NCBI RefSeq assembly: GCF_021739485.1
Contig: NZ_JAJFNK010000030.1
Coordinates: 1 to 58,216 of the forward strand
Source: Alicyclobacillus tolerans
GTDB lineage: Bacteria; Bacillota; Bacilli; Alicyclobacillales; Alicyclobacillaceae
Direction: 5' to 3'
DNA length: 58,216 nucleotides
Shown: positions 8,359 through 16,571 of the stretch, piece by piece
Layout of the letters: every line of letters begins with the position of its first letter
How positions within the stretch are numbered: the stretch's first letter is position 1
Notes under the pieces: model-generated
What the model saw: only the letters and a program-made list of their open reading frames with translations
Told to the model about the DNA's origin: nothing
Database searches by the model: none
Made by a program: the position numbers and the translations under genes

Positions 8359-9963
8359 ATGTTTGAACGGGTTTTTTCAAAAAAAGTTATATTTTTGCTA
8401 TCGATGACTACGGTTACCGTTGGAAGTGTTGCAGTCGGAGGGACCCAGGCATATGCGGCAGTTTCGCCAAATGTCTCAAGTATCGCAAACGCGATCGTAA
8501 CACGCTCTAATGAAGTAAATACCCTTGGTCAATACGATCGGCAGTTATTAACAACCATTCAATCCTCAACCTTCAACTGGAATGAGGTCATGTTTGGAAC
8601 CGGTACGGCCCAACTCGATAGTGCTCAACAAGCTACGTCCACAGCGCTGTTGTCCAGCATCCAGCGAATTGCCGACTTCACGATCACGGACCCTTCAACT
8701 GCGACAAGCGTGATCAACGACGTCGTTAGCGAGATGCAAGGACTGAATCCAGCTATTCCTTCCTCGGATGTATTGTCCTTTTTGGCCTATCTAGAATCTC
8801 AATCCTTATCCAGTTTAGCACTCAGTTTGTTGTCCCAAAGCGGAACCTCAGGCTCAACATATGATGAGAACCTTGCAAGCGCGCTACATACAGATTTCAT
8901 CGGTTATCTATCGAACAGCGCCCCGGCAATCCAATCTCTCTTCCAGCAAGGTGCACAGCCGGTCACGCAAGTTGGCGGTGGGGGTACATTAGGGGGCACT
9001 GCCCCGGCAGGTGGTCTCGGACAGGTCCCTGGGGCTGGAACGGTCCCAGGGACGACCCCAGCACCGGGCAACACGTCCACGCTGCCTCAGACGCCTGGCA
9101 GTACGCTAGGTACCACGACAGGCCAAGGGAATAGCGCATCATCTGTGCTAGACAAGGTGTTTTCTGTCGTGACGAAGTCCGCCATTCCCATCGGTCCTGA
9201 AGGTGGGGCTATCTCGGTAACGGATGGAAACCACTACTTCAATTTCACCGTTCCGAAAGGCACGTTCGATAAATCTGGAGAGATTGACGTCGTCACGCCG
9301 TCCAGCAGCTCGGGATTAAGTCCCTTCTTACCGGCCGGATTTTCATCTGAGGCGAGTTTTGGGATCCGGTTTAGCCAAGGGACTCCGAGTCAACCTTTGA
9401 CACTCACCCTGACGGACCCATCCATTCATCCGAACAGCCGCGTCTATCAGTTGGCCAGTTCCGGTTTAGTGCCGGTAACGGCTGCGGTATCCAATGGACA
9501 GGTGGTCATGACGGTCAATTCCAGTCCAAATCTTGTCGTCTTGTCTCCTGTCAAGGTCGACAAATCATTAACCCCAGTGCAGCGTGTCATTGTACTTGGG
9601 AATCAGCAAGCTGTCGTCCCTGGCCTCATTCACAACAACACAACTTACATGCCGGTTTGGTACGTGATGCATGAGTTGAATAGTCTTGGCTTCAACAGTA
9701 CTTGGAACGGCCACAGTTGGGACCTGACATCCACGGCAAACACATTGTCAGCAACGCCTGCCTCGTCGGTTGGAACCGGGAATACCGGGTTGTACGTCGA
9801 CGGAAAGCTCATTCAAAAGGTGATTAGCGTGGCCTCCAAGGATCCCAGCACTTCGCAGCTGACCACCTACATGCCGATTTACAATGTCATGCAAATTCTA
9901 AACCGGGTTGGGGTCCAGAGCTTCTGGGACGGTACACAGTGGAGTCTTTTACAAGTCAAGTAG
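8359..9963 (+). CDS. Secreted protein, paralogue of the upstream wall protein, without a peptidoglycan-binding domain
   Basis: The signal peptide ends at about AYA-A, residue 34. A helical domain to about 205 is followed by a Gly/Pro/Thr-rich linker (about 210-260) and a beta-sandwich starting FTVPKGTFDKSG and ending SSPNLVVLSP (about 290-395). Two CuAO-N-like repeats follow, NNTTYMPVWYVMxxLxxLGF...W and TTYMPIYNVMQILNRVG...WDGTQW. The domain order copies the 5624 protein except that nothing follows the second repeat. ATG has AGGGGGAT upstream. The next gene follows after 16 bp, so they probably form an operon. Likely a surface-exposed structural protein; ligand unknown. Confidence 0.8.
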   Translation: MFERVFSKKVIFLLSMTTVTVGSVAVGGTQAYAAVSPNVSSIANAIVTRSNEVNTLGQYDRQLLTTIQSSTFNWNEVMFGTGTAQLDSAQQATSTALLSSIQRIADFTITDPSTATSVINDVVSEMQGLNPAIPSSDVLSFLAYLESQSLSSLALSLLSQSGTSGSTYDENLASALHTDFIGYLSNSAPAIQSLFQQGAQPVTQVGGGGTLGGTAPAGGLGQVPGAGTVPGTTPAPGNTSTLPQTPGSTLGTTTGQGNSASSVLDKVFSVVTKSAIPIGPEGGAISVTDGNHYFNFTVPKGTFDKSGEIDVVTPSSSSGLSPFLPAGFSSEASFGIRFSQGTPSQPLTLTLTDPSIHPNSRVYQLASSGLVPVTAAVSNGQVVMTVNSSPNLVVLSPVKVDKSLTPVQRVIVLGNQQAVVPGLIHNNTTYMPVWYVMHELNSLGFNSTWNGHSWDLTSTANTLSATPASSVGTGNTGLYVDGKLIQKVISVASKDPSTSQLTTYMPIYNVMQILNRVGVQSFWDGTQWSLLQVK

Positions 9964-9979
9964 AGAAGGGAAGGCTGTA

Positions 9980-10582
9980 GTGAACAAGCTCGTTGCGTAT
10001 TCCGTACTTGCCATTGCACTTGTCGGTGGAGGCGGCTGGTATGCCAAACACCTTGCTGCTCAGGCTCTTGGCAAACAAGTGGTGACGATTGTCGATTCGC
10101 CCACAGCCCAACAGGAAATCAATAAAATTGTGAAGCACCAGTCCCAGCAGCAAATCCATCAAACGCTGAGCAACATTGAGAAACAGGCAGCAAGCAAAAT
10201 CCCTTCTGTAAAAGTGGGGAGTCAGCCGGTGCTGCAAAATTCCACAACAGGGAATCAGACTGCTGGCGCGGTGAACAGTGGGACTGGCAGTGACGAGGGC
10301 AGCATTGGTGGCAACGCCCCGTCCTCGGCTCCCGTATCGTCAAGTGGAACACCATCACCGTCGTCCGGAGACACGCCCACTTTCTCGAGCCGGCAACAAG
10401 TAATTGACTACGCGATGAGTCACTTCACCGCGCAAGAGATTGCTCATTACATGTACCTTTATCTTCACCGGTCCACTTTGACGAGTCTACAAAAAGATGC
10501 GATTAAGCAACAGATCCTATCGCATTTCACGCCGGCGCAAATTGCAGCTATGGCAGCCGCTGCAAAAAAGTACTCCTCGTAG
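9980..10582 (+). CDS. Membrane-anchored or secreted protein of unknown function
   Basis: An N-terminal hydrophobic segment (residues about 4-20, AYSVLAIALVGGGGW) without a clear cleavage site suggests a signal anchor. A helical, Gln-rich region follows, then a Ser/Gly/Pro/Thr-rich spacer (about 75-135). A C-terminal helical module of about 60 residues (FSSRQQVIDYAMSHFTAQE.., FTPAQIAAMAAAAKKYSS) contains two similar HFTxxxIA units. GTG at 9980 has GAAGGGAAGG upstream; an in-frame start at 9908 overlaps the previous gene and is rejected. It probably works with the upstream surface protein. No family recognised. Confidence 0.7.
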   Translation: MNKLVAYSVLAIALVGGGGWYAKHLAAQALGKQVVTIVDSPTAQQEINKIVKHQSQQQIHQTLSNIEKQAASKIPSVKVGSQPVLQNSTTGNQTAGAVNSGTGSDEGSIGGNAPSSAPVSSSGTPSPSSGDTPTFSSRQQVIDYAMSHFTAQEIAHYMYLYLHRSTLTSLQKDAIKQQILSHFTPAQIAAMAAAAKKYSS

Positions 10583-10694
10583 TTGCCTTAAGATGGGGGG
10601 CGAGCGTTCCAAACGGGTGTTGACCCTGAGATATAAAGGCTTAGAAACTCCAAGCGAAATAAGTTGATAGAACGAAAGTATAAGCTGGTTATAA

Positions 10695-10741
10695 GTTGTA
10701 ACCTGGAAGGAAACCGTTAAAAGCCGTATGGAGGTTACAAC
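10695..10741. repeat. 10-bp inverted repeat GTTGTAACCT/AGGTTACAAC
   Basis: Perfect arms at 10695-10704 and 10732-10741 with a 27-nt loop, in the gap after the membrane-anchored protein gene. It could be an operator or a weak structural element. Confidence 0.4.
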
Positions 10742-10780
10742 ATAGACAAAACGGAGATTCAGCAGGGTTATAGGTTAGAA

Positions 10781-10810
10781 GTAAAGGGCCACGGTCGGTA
10801 CGGTGGCCCT
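10781..10810 (-). terminator. Hairpin terminator of the kinase-modulator operon
   Basis: AGGGCCAC (10785-10792) pairs with GTGGCCCT (10803-10810). Read on the minus strand it is followed by TTTACTTC, and it lies about 45 bp after the modulator stop codon. Confidence 0.5.
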
Positions 10811-10855
10811 ATGATATGGCGAAGTGGTATCTAAAGTAAGATGGCTTGCATGCGT

Positions 10856-11539
10856 CTATTCGGCTTTTGGATCGAATTCCACAACAGTTCCAAGCACCGG
10901 GATATTAAGGTACTTGCGGATGTCGTCTTCTGTTCTCAATCGGTTATCTAAATATTCCATCAAGAAGGCCAAACCGACGCTGACCATCAGCCCGAGAATC
11001 AACGCAATGGCTACATTCAGTTTCTTATTCGGTTTTACTGGGCTCGCGTTGGGATTCGTTGCAGCCGAGTCCACAATCTGAACGTTTTGGACGTCCATTA
11101 GGGTTTGAGCCTTGTCTTGGAAAACACTGGCCACTGAATTAGCAATTTTTGCAGCCAGTGGTTGGCTGGATGCAGTTACACTGACTTGAATGACCTGAGA
11201 TTGGTCAGGGTTTGAGACTTTAATCATTCCTCCGAGCTGCGTGGGTGTGTACGGCAGGTTCAAGTTGGAAATAACCGCCTGTTCCACGGTGTTGCTCGTC
11301 ATGATGTCACTGTACGTCTTCACCAGAGCCTGACTGGTCATGATGTCCTGGTACTGCAAGACAGGGTTATTTGTCTGCCGCTGGTTGACAAGCAGGGTTG
11401 TACTCGCCTCATATTGCGGTTTCATGACGAAAAAAGACAGTACCCCACTGACGATGACGGCGATAATGGGAATCAAGATTACCAAAAGCCATCGTTTGCG
11501 AAGGATCGCCCAATACTCTCGAAGTTCTAGTTCTTCCAT
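10856..11539 (-). CDS. Wzz/YveK-type tyrosine-kinase modulator (polysaccharide chain-length determinant)
   Basis: Membrane protein of 227 aa with the Wzz topology: an N-terminal cytoplasmic tail, TM1 at about 18-38, an extracytoplasmic helical domain, a proline-rich exit (ASPVKPNKK, about 163-171) and TM2 at about 174-195. The C-terminal cytoplasmic tail LRTEDDIRKYLNIPVLG is the usual kinase-activating element of Gram-positive modulators such as TkmA/CapA. ATG at 11539 has GAGGTGG upstream; the frame is open further upstream without a ribosome binding site. It follows the kinase gene by 81 bp, the reverse of the usual modulator-first order. Role: activates the BY-kinase and controls exopolysaccharide length. 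Confidence 0.88.
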   Translation of the reverse strand: MEELELREYWAILRKRWLLVILIPIIAVIVSGVLSFFVMKPQYEASTTLLVNQRQTNNPVLQYQDIMTSQALVKTYSDIMTSNTVEQAVISNLNLPYTPTQLGGMIKVSNPDQSQVIQVSVTASSQPLAAKIANSVASVFQDKAQTLMDVQNVQIVDSAATNPNASPVKPNKKLNVAIALILGLMVSVGLAFLMEYLDNRLRTEDDIRKYLNIPVLGTVVEFDPKAE

Positions 11540-11620
11540 GTCGCCACCTCGCGCGTAAATTAAACGTTCCTGACTAAGCGTAAAATGAAGCTTGAAGTTC
11601 CACATTCAGTTAAAGCTGCA

Positions 11621-12325
11621 CTAAACGTTTACTTTATGATTCGAACTGTAGTAGTTGTAGTAGTAGTAGGAATCTTTTGCGTTTCGCTTTGCCTTATTGA
11701 GTACAACTCCGAGGATTCTTGCTCCAATCTGCTGAAGGGAGTCGACCGCCTTTTTGGCCATAACGCGGTTGGTGTTTTGTGCATCCACCACGAATACAAC
11801 CCCATCTACAGAACGGGTTAACGCTAGCCCATCGGCAACTGATAGCACCGGGGGACTGTCTACTAAAATCAAGTCATACTGTTCCCGGCACGCTTCAATC
11901 AGCCGAGTAAAGGGCTTACTGGATAACAACTCTGAAGGATTGGGCGGAATGGGACCGCTAGGCAAAATAAACAGTCCATCAATGGCACCCTCCATGGTGC
12001 ACTCTTCTAAACTGGACTCTTTAATTAATATACTGCTCAGTCCCGTTAGATTGGATGTGTGGAACCGCTGGTGGATTTGTGGCTTACGCATATCCGCGTC
12101 AATCAGGAGGACACGCTTACCCGATTGTGCCGTGACGACCGCAAGGTTGGAAACTGTAGAGGTTTTTCCTTCTCCGGGCAGTGAACTCGTCGTCATCACC
12201 ACTTGTACATCGTCGACCACACTAGCAAACTGGAGATTGGTGCGAATCGTGCGGTACGCTTCAGTGACAGGGGACCGCGGATTGCTCAAAGTGATTGGCA
12301 GGGGATTTCGGTTAGTTAAAGCCAC
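11621..12325 (-). CDS. BY-type protein tyrosine kinase (CpsD/CapB/PtkA family)
   Basis: Cytosolic bacterial tyrosine kinase of 234 aa. Walker A is SLPGEGKTS (about 48-56), Walker A' LLIDADMRKP (73-82) and Walker B DLILVDSPP (151-159). A C-terminal tyrosine cluster with Tyr at 220-223 and 225-226 is the autophosphorylation tail. The N-terminal SPVTEAYRTIRTN matches the oligomerisation motif of the family. The GTG start has GAGGGAG upstream. It autophosphorylates and phosphorylates polysaccharide enzymes when activated by the modulator encoded just downstream. No phosphatase, flippase or glycosyltransferase gene lies next to it in this window. Confidence 0.92.
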   Translation of the reverse strand: MALTNRNPLPITLSNPRSPVTEAYRTIRTNLQFASVVDDVQVVMTTSSLPGEGKTSTVSNLAVVTAQSGKRVLLIDADMRKPQIHQRFHTSNLTGLSSILIKESSLEECTMEGAIDGLFILPSGPIPPNPSELLSSKPFTRLIEACREQYDLILVDSPPVLSVADGLALTRSVDGVVFVVDAQNTNRVMAKKAVDSLQQIGARILGVVLNKAKRNAKDSYYYYNYYSSNHKVNV

Positions 12326-12449
12326 ACATATTACACTCCCTCAGAAGGTCTATACCAAGACTCGTACCATTTCTACATGATTCTACACCATTCCTCCTAA
12401 ATTTGTTGGACAATATTCCAACGACTTCAAGGGGTTAGGGACTTATAGG

Positions 12450-12477
12450 TTGACAAAAATTTTCAGGAAATTAGAAT
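12450..12477 (+). promoter_or_regulatory. Sigma-A-type promoter of the IclR gene
   Basis: TTGACA at 12450-12455, a 16-bp spacer and TAGAAT at 12472-12477, 34 bp before the IclR start codon. The hexamers differ from consensus only in the -10. Confidence 0.65.
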
Positions 12478-12511
12478 TGAGATAGATATTTCATTCAGTG
12501 AGATCGCGGTG

Positions 12512-13306
12512 ATGGATATGGCTGCAAAGGGGTTTCAGCCCGAAGAATTAACAAGTTCTTCTGAGAAGTACGTCATCGAGGTTGTGGCAAAGTCCTTGGA
12601 CATTCTCAGCCTGTTTGACTACCGCAACAGCCGCCTCACGTTAGATGAAGTTGCGGTGCGTTCTGGGGTTGCCCGTTCTACCGTGTATCGCATTTTAAGA
12701 ACGTTGGAGTCAAAACAGTTTTTGGTGTTTGACAAAGTGACTCAGCGCTACCACCTCGGGCCGGCGTCGTTGCGGGTAGGATTGATAGCCCGGACGTACG
12801 ATCGCGTTGAGCAAAAACTGCATTGGGCCATGCAGGAGCTTTCCGTGGAGTACATGGAAACCGTGAATTTCGCGGTGTTGGAAGGGAAGAGCATGGTGTA
12901 CGCTCAGATTCTCGAAAGTCCTCACGCGTTTCGGATGTCCGCGACAGTGGGAGACAAACTCCCCTTGCACACCACCTCTCTTGGCAAGGCCGTTCTGTCT
13001 TGTATCGACACGCCTTTTGAACTGTGTGACCCGAAGGAATACAGTCGGATTTCCAAACAGCTCGATAAAATCCGCAGATTGGGGTATGCCGTTGATGATG
13101 AAGAAACGGAGCTCGGTGCGCGATGTATAGGGGTTGCTTTAAAAGACCCGTCTGGCGCCGTGTTCGGCGGATTGAGCGTGTCGGGGCCAGCAAGCCGCAT
13201 CACTCCGGAGCTGACATCCGTAATTGGAGAGCGTTTGGCAGAGGTGGCCCGAAGCATTCAGTTTGCCAACGATGAACCGGGGCAAAGTGGACGCACCAGC
13301 CCGTAA
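12512..13306 (+). CDS. IclR-family transcriptional regulator
   Basis: An N-terminal winged helix-turn-helix (about 22-85: VAKSLDILSLF, LTLDEVAVRSGVARSTVYRILRTLE) is followed by the IclR effector domain (about 100-255) ending in the family motif FGGLSVSGPASRI. It is a DNA-binding regulator that senses a small organic acid or aromatic metabolite. Start: ATG at 12512 directly follows an in-frame GTG (12509), and ATG at 12518 is also possible; none has a strong ribosome binding site. It precedes the ceramidase-like, RraA and SDR genes on the same strand by 117 bp and is the likely regulator of that cassette. Confidence 0.9.
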   Translation: MDMAAKGFQPEELTSSSEKYVIEVVAKSLDILSLFDYRNSRLTLDEVAVRSGVARSTVYRILRTLESKQFLVFDKVTQRYHLGPASLRVGLIARTYDRVEQKLHWAMQELSVEYMETVNFAVLEGKSMVYAQILESPHAFRMSATVGDKLPLHTTSLGKAVLSCIDTPFELCDPKEYSRISKQLDKIRRLGYAVDDEETELGARCIGVALKDPSGAVFGGLSVSGPASRITPELTSVIGERLAEVARSIQFANDEPGQSGRTSP

Positions 13307-13423
13307 GTTCTCCGGAAGGGGCTGCACTGGGAAGATAGTTTCCTAGAAATGCATTTACTGGGAAGTGAGTGAACGACAGCCGCTTTACTAAAAAGACGGT
13401 TTAGTTTCTAAGGAGGGTTCCGA

Positions 13424-14830
13424 TTGCTGCGTGCAGGTTCGACGAGTGTAGATATCACGCCCCCACTCGGTGTACCGATTGGCGGGAATGTCCGGCAAGA
13501 CAAGGCGGCGCGGGGTGTTCACGATCCGTTGCAGGCCAACATCCTCGTGGTTGAATCACAAAGCGGTCGCGTCGTGCTCATTGGCCTTGACCTGCTTGGC
13601 GTAACTAAGGAACTGGTAGATTCGCTGCGTGCTGAAATCGATCGCCGCTGCGGCATCGACAAATCGCGTGTCATGGTATGGGCTACGCACACGCATTCCG
13701 GCCCAGACATTACCTCAAAGTACTCGCCGCTCGATGAATCTACGAGTGAACCCAGGGATGCGTGGCTTCAGAGACTGCCTGGCCTCCTCGCATCCGGAGT
13801 CGAGGAGGCCGCGCAGAGTACCCGGGTGGTGCACTTGCGGGTCGGCAGCACAAATGTGAATGGTTTGAGTTTCAACCGGCGCCTGCTGATGCAAGACGGG
13901 AAGGTTCACATGAATTGGGAAGGCGTTGACCCTTCGCAGGTGGTTGAGGAACTCGGTCCTGTAGACCCCGAATTGTGGGTTGCCGGACTTGTCGACGACG
14001 CCGGAGAGGCCGTCGCAGTGATCGTCCACTTTACCCTCCATCCGGCCATCTTGGTGGGGCAGGACTGGCTGTTCTCGCGAGACTACGTTCACGACTTGAC
14101 TGTCGCAGTGCAGGGGCACTTGGATCGGAACGTCCCCGTCTTGTTTGCCAATGGCGCTTTAGGCAATATCAATCACATCGACTACCGCAAAGGGGATGCT
14201 CAGGGGCGCGGCTTTGCCGAAGCGAAGCGGATTGGCGAGACACTGGGCCATCAAGTCGTTTCGTTGGTTCAAAGCTGGAAGGTTTCCCCGGATGAGGACA
14301 TCCGGGTTGCGAGTGGGCATGAGGTGCTAAAACGCCGCCCGCTAACGCCGTCGATGGTGCAGGAAGCCCGCGAATTGCTTGAAGCGTCCAGTTTCATCAT
14401 TCCCTCTCAGTTAGACGGAGTGCCTCCACAAGCGTACGCTGTCATGATTCTGAAAATGTCCCAGTATTACCAGGATTGGATAGAGGTGGAGGTCAGCGCG
14501 TTTAAATTGGGACCGTTGGTATGGGTGTTCGTGCCTGGGGAGGTGTTTGTCGAGTTTGGCCTGCAGCTGCGCAAGCACTGTAGCAGTCACGTGGTGAGAG
14601 TCGTGAGCCTGGCCGGGGACAGCATCGGTTACTTACCGACGCAAACCGCGTTTGAACAAGGAGGGTACGAGCCCACGTTTGGCACGAGTACCGTCCTCCC
14701 TGGGGAAGTCGAGCGGCTGTTTTCCAATCTCGAAAAGCTCGTTGACCATCTCCTTGACCCAAGTGCTGGCGATTCACCCAAATCCGATGCCAACACATCC
14801 CAGGCAACGAATTCTTCGCGAACTCCGTAG
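13424..14830 (+). CDS. Neutral/alkaline ceramidase-like hydrolase (cytosolic form)
   Basis: Matches the N-terminal catalytic domain of neutral/alkaline non-lysosomal ceramidase proteins: AGSTSVDITPPLGVPIGG at the start, GLDLLG, the zinc-binding WATHTHSGPD at residues 87-95 and VHFTLHPAIL further on. At 468 aa it lacks the C-terminal Ig-like domain of true ceramidases and has no signal peptide, so it probably acts in the cytosol on another amide or ester. The TTG start is supported by AAGGAGGGT at 13410-13418. It heads an apparent operon with RraA-like and SDR genes (gaps 77 and 57 bp). Actual substrate unknown. Confidence 0.8.
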   Translation: MLRAGSTSVDITPPLGVPIGGNVRQDKAARGVHDPLQANILVVESQSGRVVLIGLDLLGVTKELVDSLRAEIDRRCGIDKSRVMVWATHTHSGPDITSKYSPLDESTSEPRDAWLQRLPGLLASGVEEAAQSTRVVHLRVGSTNVNGLSFNRRLLMQDGKVHMNWEGVDPSQVVEELGPVDPELWVAGLVDDAGEAVAVIVHFTLHPAILVGQDWLFSRDYVHDLTVAVQGHLDRNVPVLFANGALGNINHIDYRKGDAQGRGFAEAKRIGETLGHQVVSLVQSWKVSPDEDIRVASGHEVLKRRPLTPSMVQEARELLEASSFIIPSQLDGVPPQAYAVMILKMSQYYQDWIEVEVSAFKLGPLVWVFVPGEVFVEFGLQLRKHCSSHVVRVVSLAGDSIGYLPTQTAFEQGGYEPTFGTSTVLPGEVERLFSNLEKLVDHLLDPSAGDSPKSDANTSQATNSSRTP

Positions 14831-14907
14831 AGTTGCGGGAGAACCCACGCAACCACGGGAGAGTTGGGCGTTAGTAGACTTTAAAAACGGCAGAGAGAGG
14901 TGCTCGC

Positions 14908-15564
14908 ATGAAAACGGATTCGTATTTCGATATGCTGCAAGAAAAACTCTATTCCGCAGTGATTTCCGACCTTCTGGACTCGTTTGGATTTCGCAGTCAA
15001 ACCATGAGTCCAGCCATTCGCCCTTTGGAACCGAGCATGGTTGTGGTTGGCCGTGCGAAAACCGCTTTGGCAATAGACGTCCACCGCATGCCGGCCAAAC
15101 CCTATGAAAAACAAATTGAAGTGTTGGACAGCATTCAGCCGGGCGAGGTGTTTGTCGCAGCAGTGGGCGGGTCACAACGCTCCGCGTTTTGGGGTGAGCT
15201 GATGTCGACGGCCACCAAGGCCGCGGGAGGGCGCGGCGCAGTCATTGACGGCTTAACGCGAGACGCGCGGCCCATCGTCGAGCTTGGATTCCCTGTTTTT
15301 GCGACGGGGTTCCGTCCGACCGACTCACTCGGTCGAAATGAAATCGTCGAGTACGATGTTCCCGTTGAGTGCGGGGGCGTCCTGGTTCAACCCGGAGACC
15401 TGGTGTTTGGCGACGTTGACGGCCTCGTTGTCGTTCCAAAGGAATTGGAAGAGAAGGTGATTCAAGGGGCACTTGAAAAGGTGCAGGGGGAAAACGCAGT
15501 TCGCGACGCGATCGCCCAGGGCATGAAGGTCTCCGAAGCTTTCGCGAAATACGGGATTTTGTAA
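14908..15564 (+). CDS. RraA-like protein (HMG/CHA aldolase or oxaloacetate decarboxylase family)
   Basis: 218 aa protein of the RraA/dimethylmenaquinone-methyltransferase-like fold. Visible motifs are the SAVISDLLDSFG opening, VVGRAKTALA, the GAVIDGLTRDARPI substrate/metal region (R and D of the aldolase active site, about 110-125), PVFATGFRPTDSLGR and PVECGGVLVQPGDLVFGDVDGLVVVP. Members with this DG-x-x-R-D element are often divalent-metal class II pyruvate aldolases or decarboxylases rather than RNase E inhibitors. Start ATG 14908 follows AGAGAGGTG. Its position between a hydrolase and an SDR suggests it cleaves a hydroxy-keto acid in the same pathway. Confidence 0.82.
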   Translation: MKTDSYFDMLQEKLYSAVISDLLDSFGFRSQTMSPAIRPLEPSMVVVGRAKTALAIDVHRMPAKPYEKQIEVLDSIQPGEVFVAAVGGSQRSAFWGELMSTATKAAGGRGAVIDGLTRDARPIVELGFPVFATGFRPTDSLGRNEIVEYDVPVECGGVLVQPGDLVFGDVDGLVVVPKELEEKVIQGALEKVQGENAVRDAIAQGMKVSEAFAKYGIL

Positions 15565-15621
15565 CTTTAGGTCCATTATTCTGCAGCACACATCATCCTA
15601 TGGGGACGAGGAGGCAACTTT

Positions 15622-16383
15622 GTGAGGCTGAAAGAACGGGTGGCTTTGGTCACAGGAGCAGGGTCCGGAATCGGACGCGCAATCGCGACTCGCTTTGCCA
15701 AGGAAGGCGCGTTGGTTTTGGTCTGCGACCTGAATTTGGCGGCAGCCGAAGAAGTGGTGCAGCAGATTACCAGCGAAGGGGGGCACGCCCAAGCGCGTCA
15801 AGTTGACGTGAGCGACGAAATCCTCGTGAAGGCATTGTTCCAAAGCCTTCGCGAGGACAACATTGCCCTCGACACGTTGGTGAACAACGCTGGGATGGGC
15901 ATCGCAGCAAAGTGCGTAGAGACTTCCATGGAAGACTGGAGCCGCACTCTAGCGGTGAACCTGACGGGCACCTTTTTGATGTGCCGCGAAGCCCTTACAG
16001 GCTTTCTGGAGCGGCGCCGCGGCGTCATTGTAAACCTCAGTTCGGCTGCCGCGCTGGCAGCGGTCCACGACCGAGCAGCGTATATCGCATCCAAAAGCGG
16101 CGTGATCGGCCTGACCAAGTCGATTGCCCTCGACTACGCCCAGTACGGTATCCGAGCGAATGCCATTTGCCCCGGAACGATTGACACTCCGTGGGTGGGG
16201 AGGATTACGGCTGGATACGACGATCCCGTTGAGGCGAAAAAACAGATGGAGGCGAGGCAACTGCTTGGGCGGTTTGGCCAGCCTGAAGAAATTGCAGGAG
16301 CAGCGTTGTATTTGGCGTCCGAGGATGCCACGTTTGTCACCGGCACGGAGTTGGTCGTGGACGGCGGGTTCACGGTGCGCTAG
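15622..16383 (+). CDS. SDR-family NAD(P)-dependent oxidoreductase
   Basis: Classical short-chain dehydrogenase of 253 aa: TGAGSGIG at residues 11-18, NNAGMG at about 91-96, serine in NLSSAAAL (about 139-140) and catalytic Y154-x3-K158. The C-terminal GTELVVDGGF is typical. D36 after the second strand favours NAD. The GTG start is supported by GAGGAGG. It is the third gene of the IclR-linked operon and probably oxidises a hydroxyl of the released alcohol or sugar acid. Confidence 0.92.
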   Translation: MRLKERVALVTGAGSGIGRAIATRFAKEGALVLVCDLNLAAAEEVVQQITSEGGHAQARQVDVSDEILVKALFQSLREDNIALDTLVNNAGMGIAAKCVETSMEDWSRTLAVNLTGTFLMCREALTGFLERRRGVIVNLSSAAALAAVHDRAAYIASKSGVIGLTKSIALDYAQYGIRANAICPGTIDTPWVGRITAGYDDPVEAKKQMEARQLLGRFGQPEEIAGAALYLASEDATFVTGTELVVDGGFTVR

Positions 16384-16507
16384 AACGCTGGAAGGCGCGT
16401 ACCCGTGCATAGGCTTCGTATACCACGAGCCCCTGCATGAAGTGAAGTCGCGTTCACGTACATGGATATGACGTATACGGCCGCGAGGGTCAAGTCACGG
16501 CCTGTAT

Positions 16508-16571
16508 GCGGTCCCTTCAAGACCGCGCCCCATTGCCATTCCCGGTTTCAGGTTACATGGGAATGGCGATG
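16508..16571. other. Two hairpins between convergent SDR and transporter genes
   Basis: GCGGTC/GACCGC (16508-16526) lies next to a longer stem CATTGCCATTCCC (16531-16543) / GGGAATGGCGATG (16559-16571, one G-T). The loop of the longer stem contains the TAA stop of the minus-strand transporter (16553-16555). No T-run follows in either direction, so termination is possible but not proven. Confidence 0.45.
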
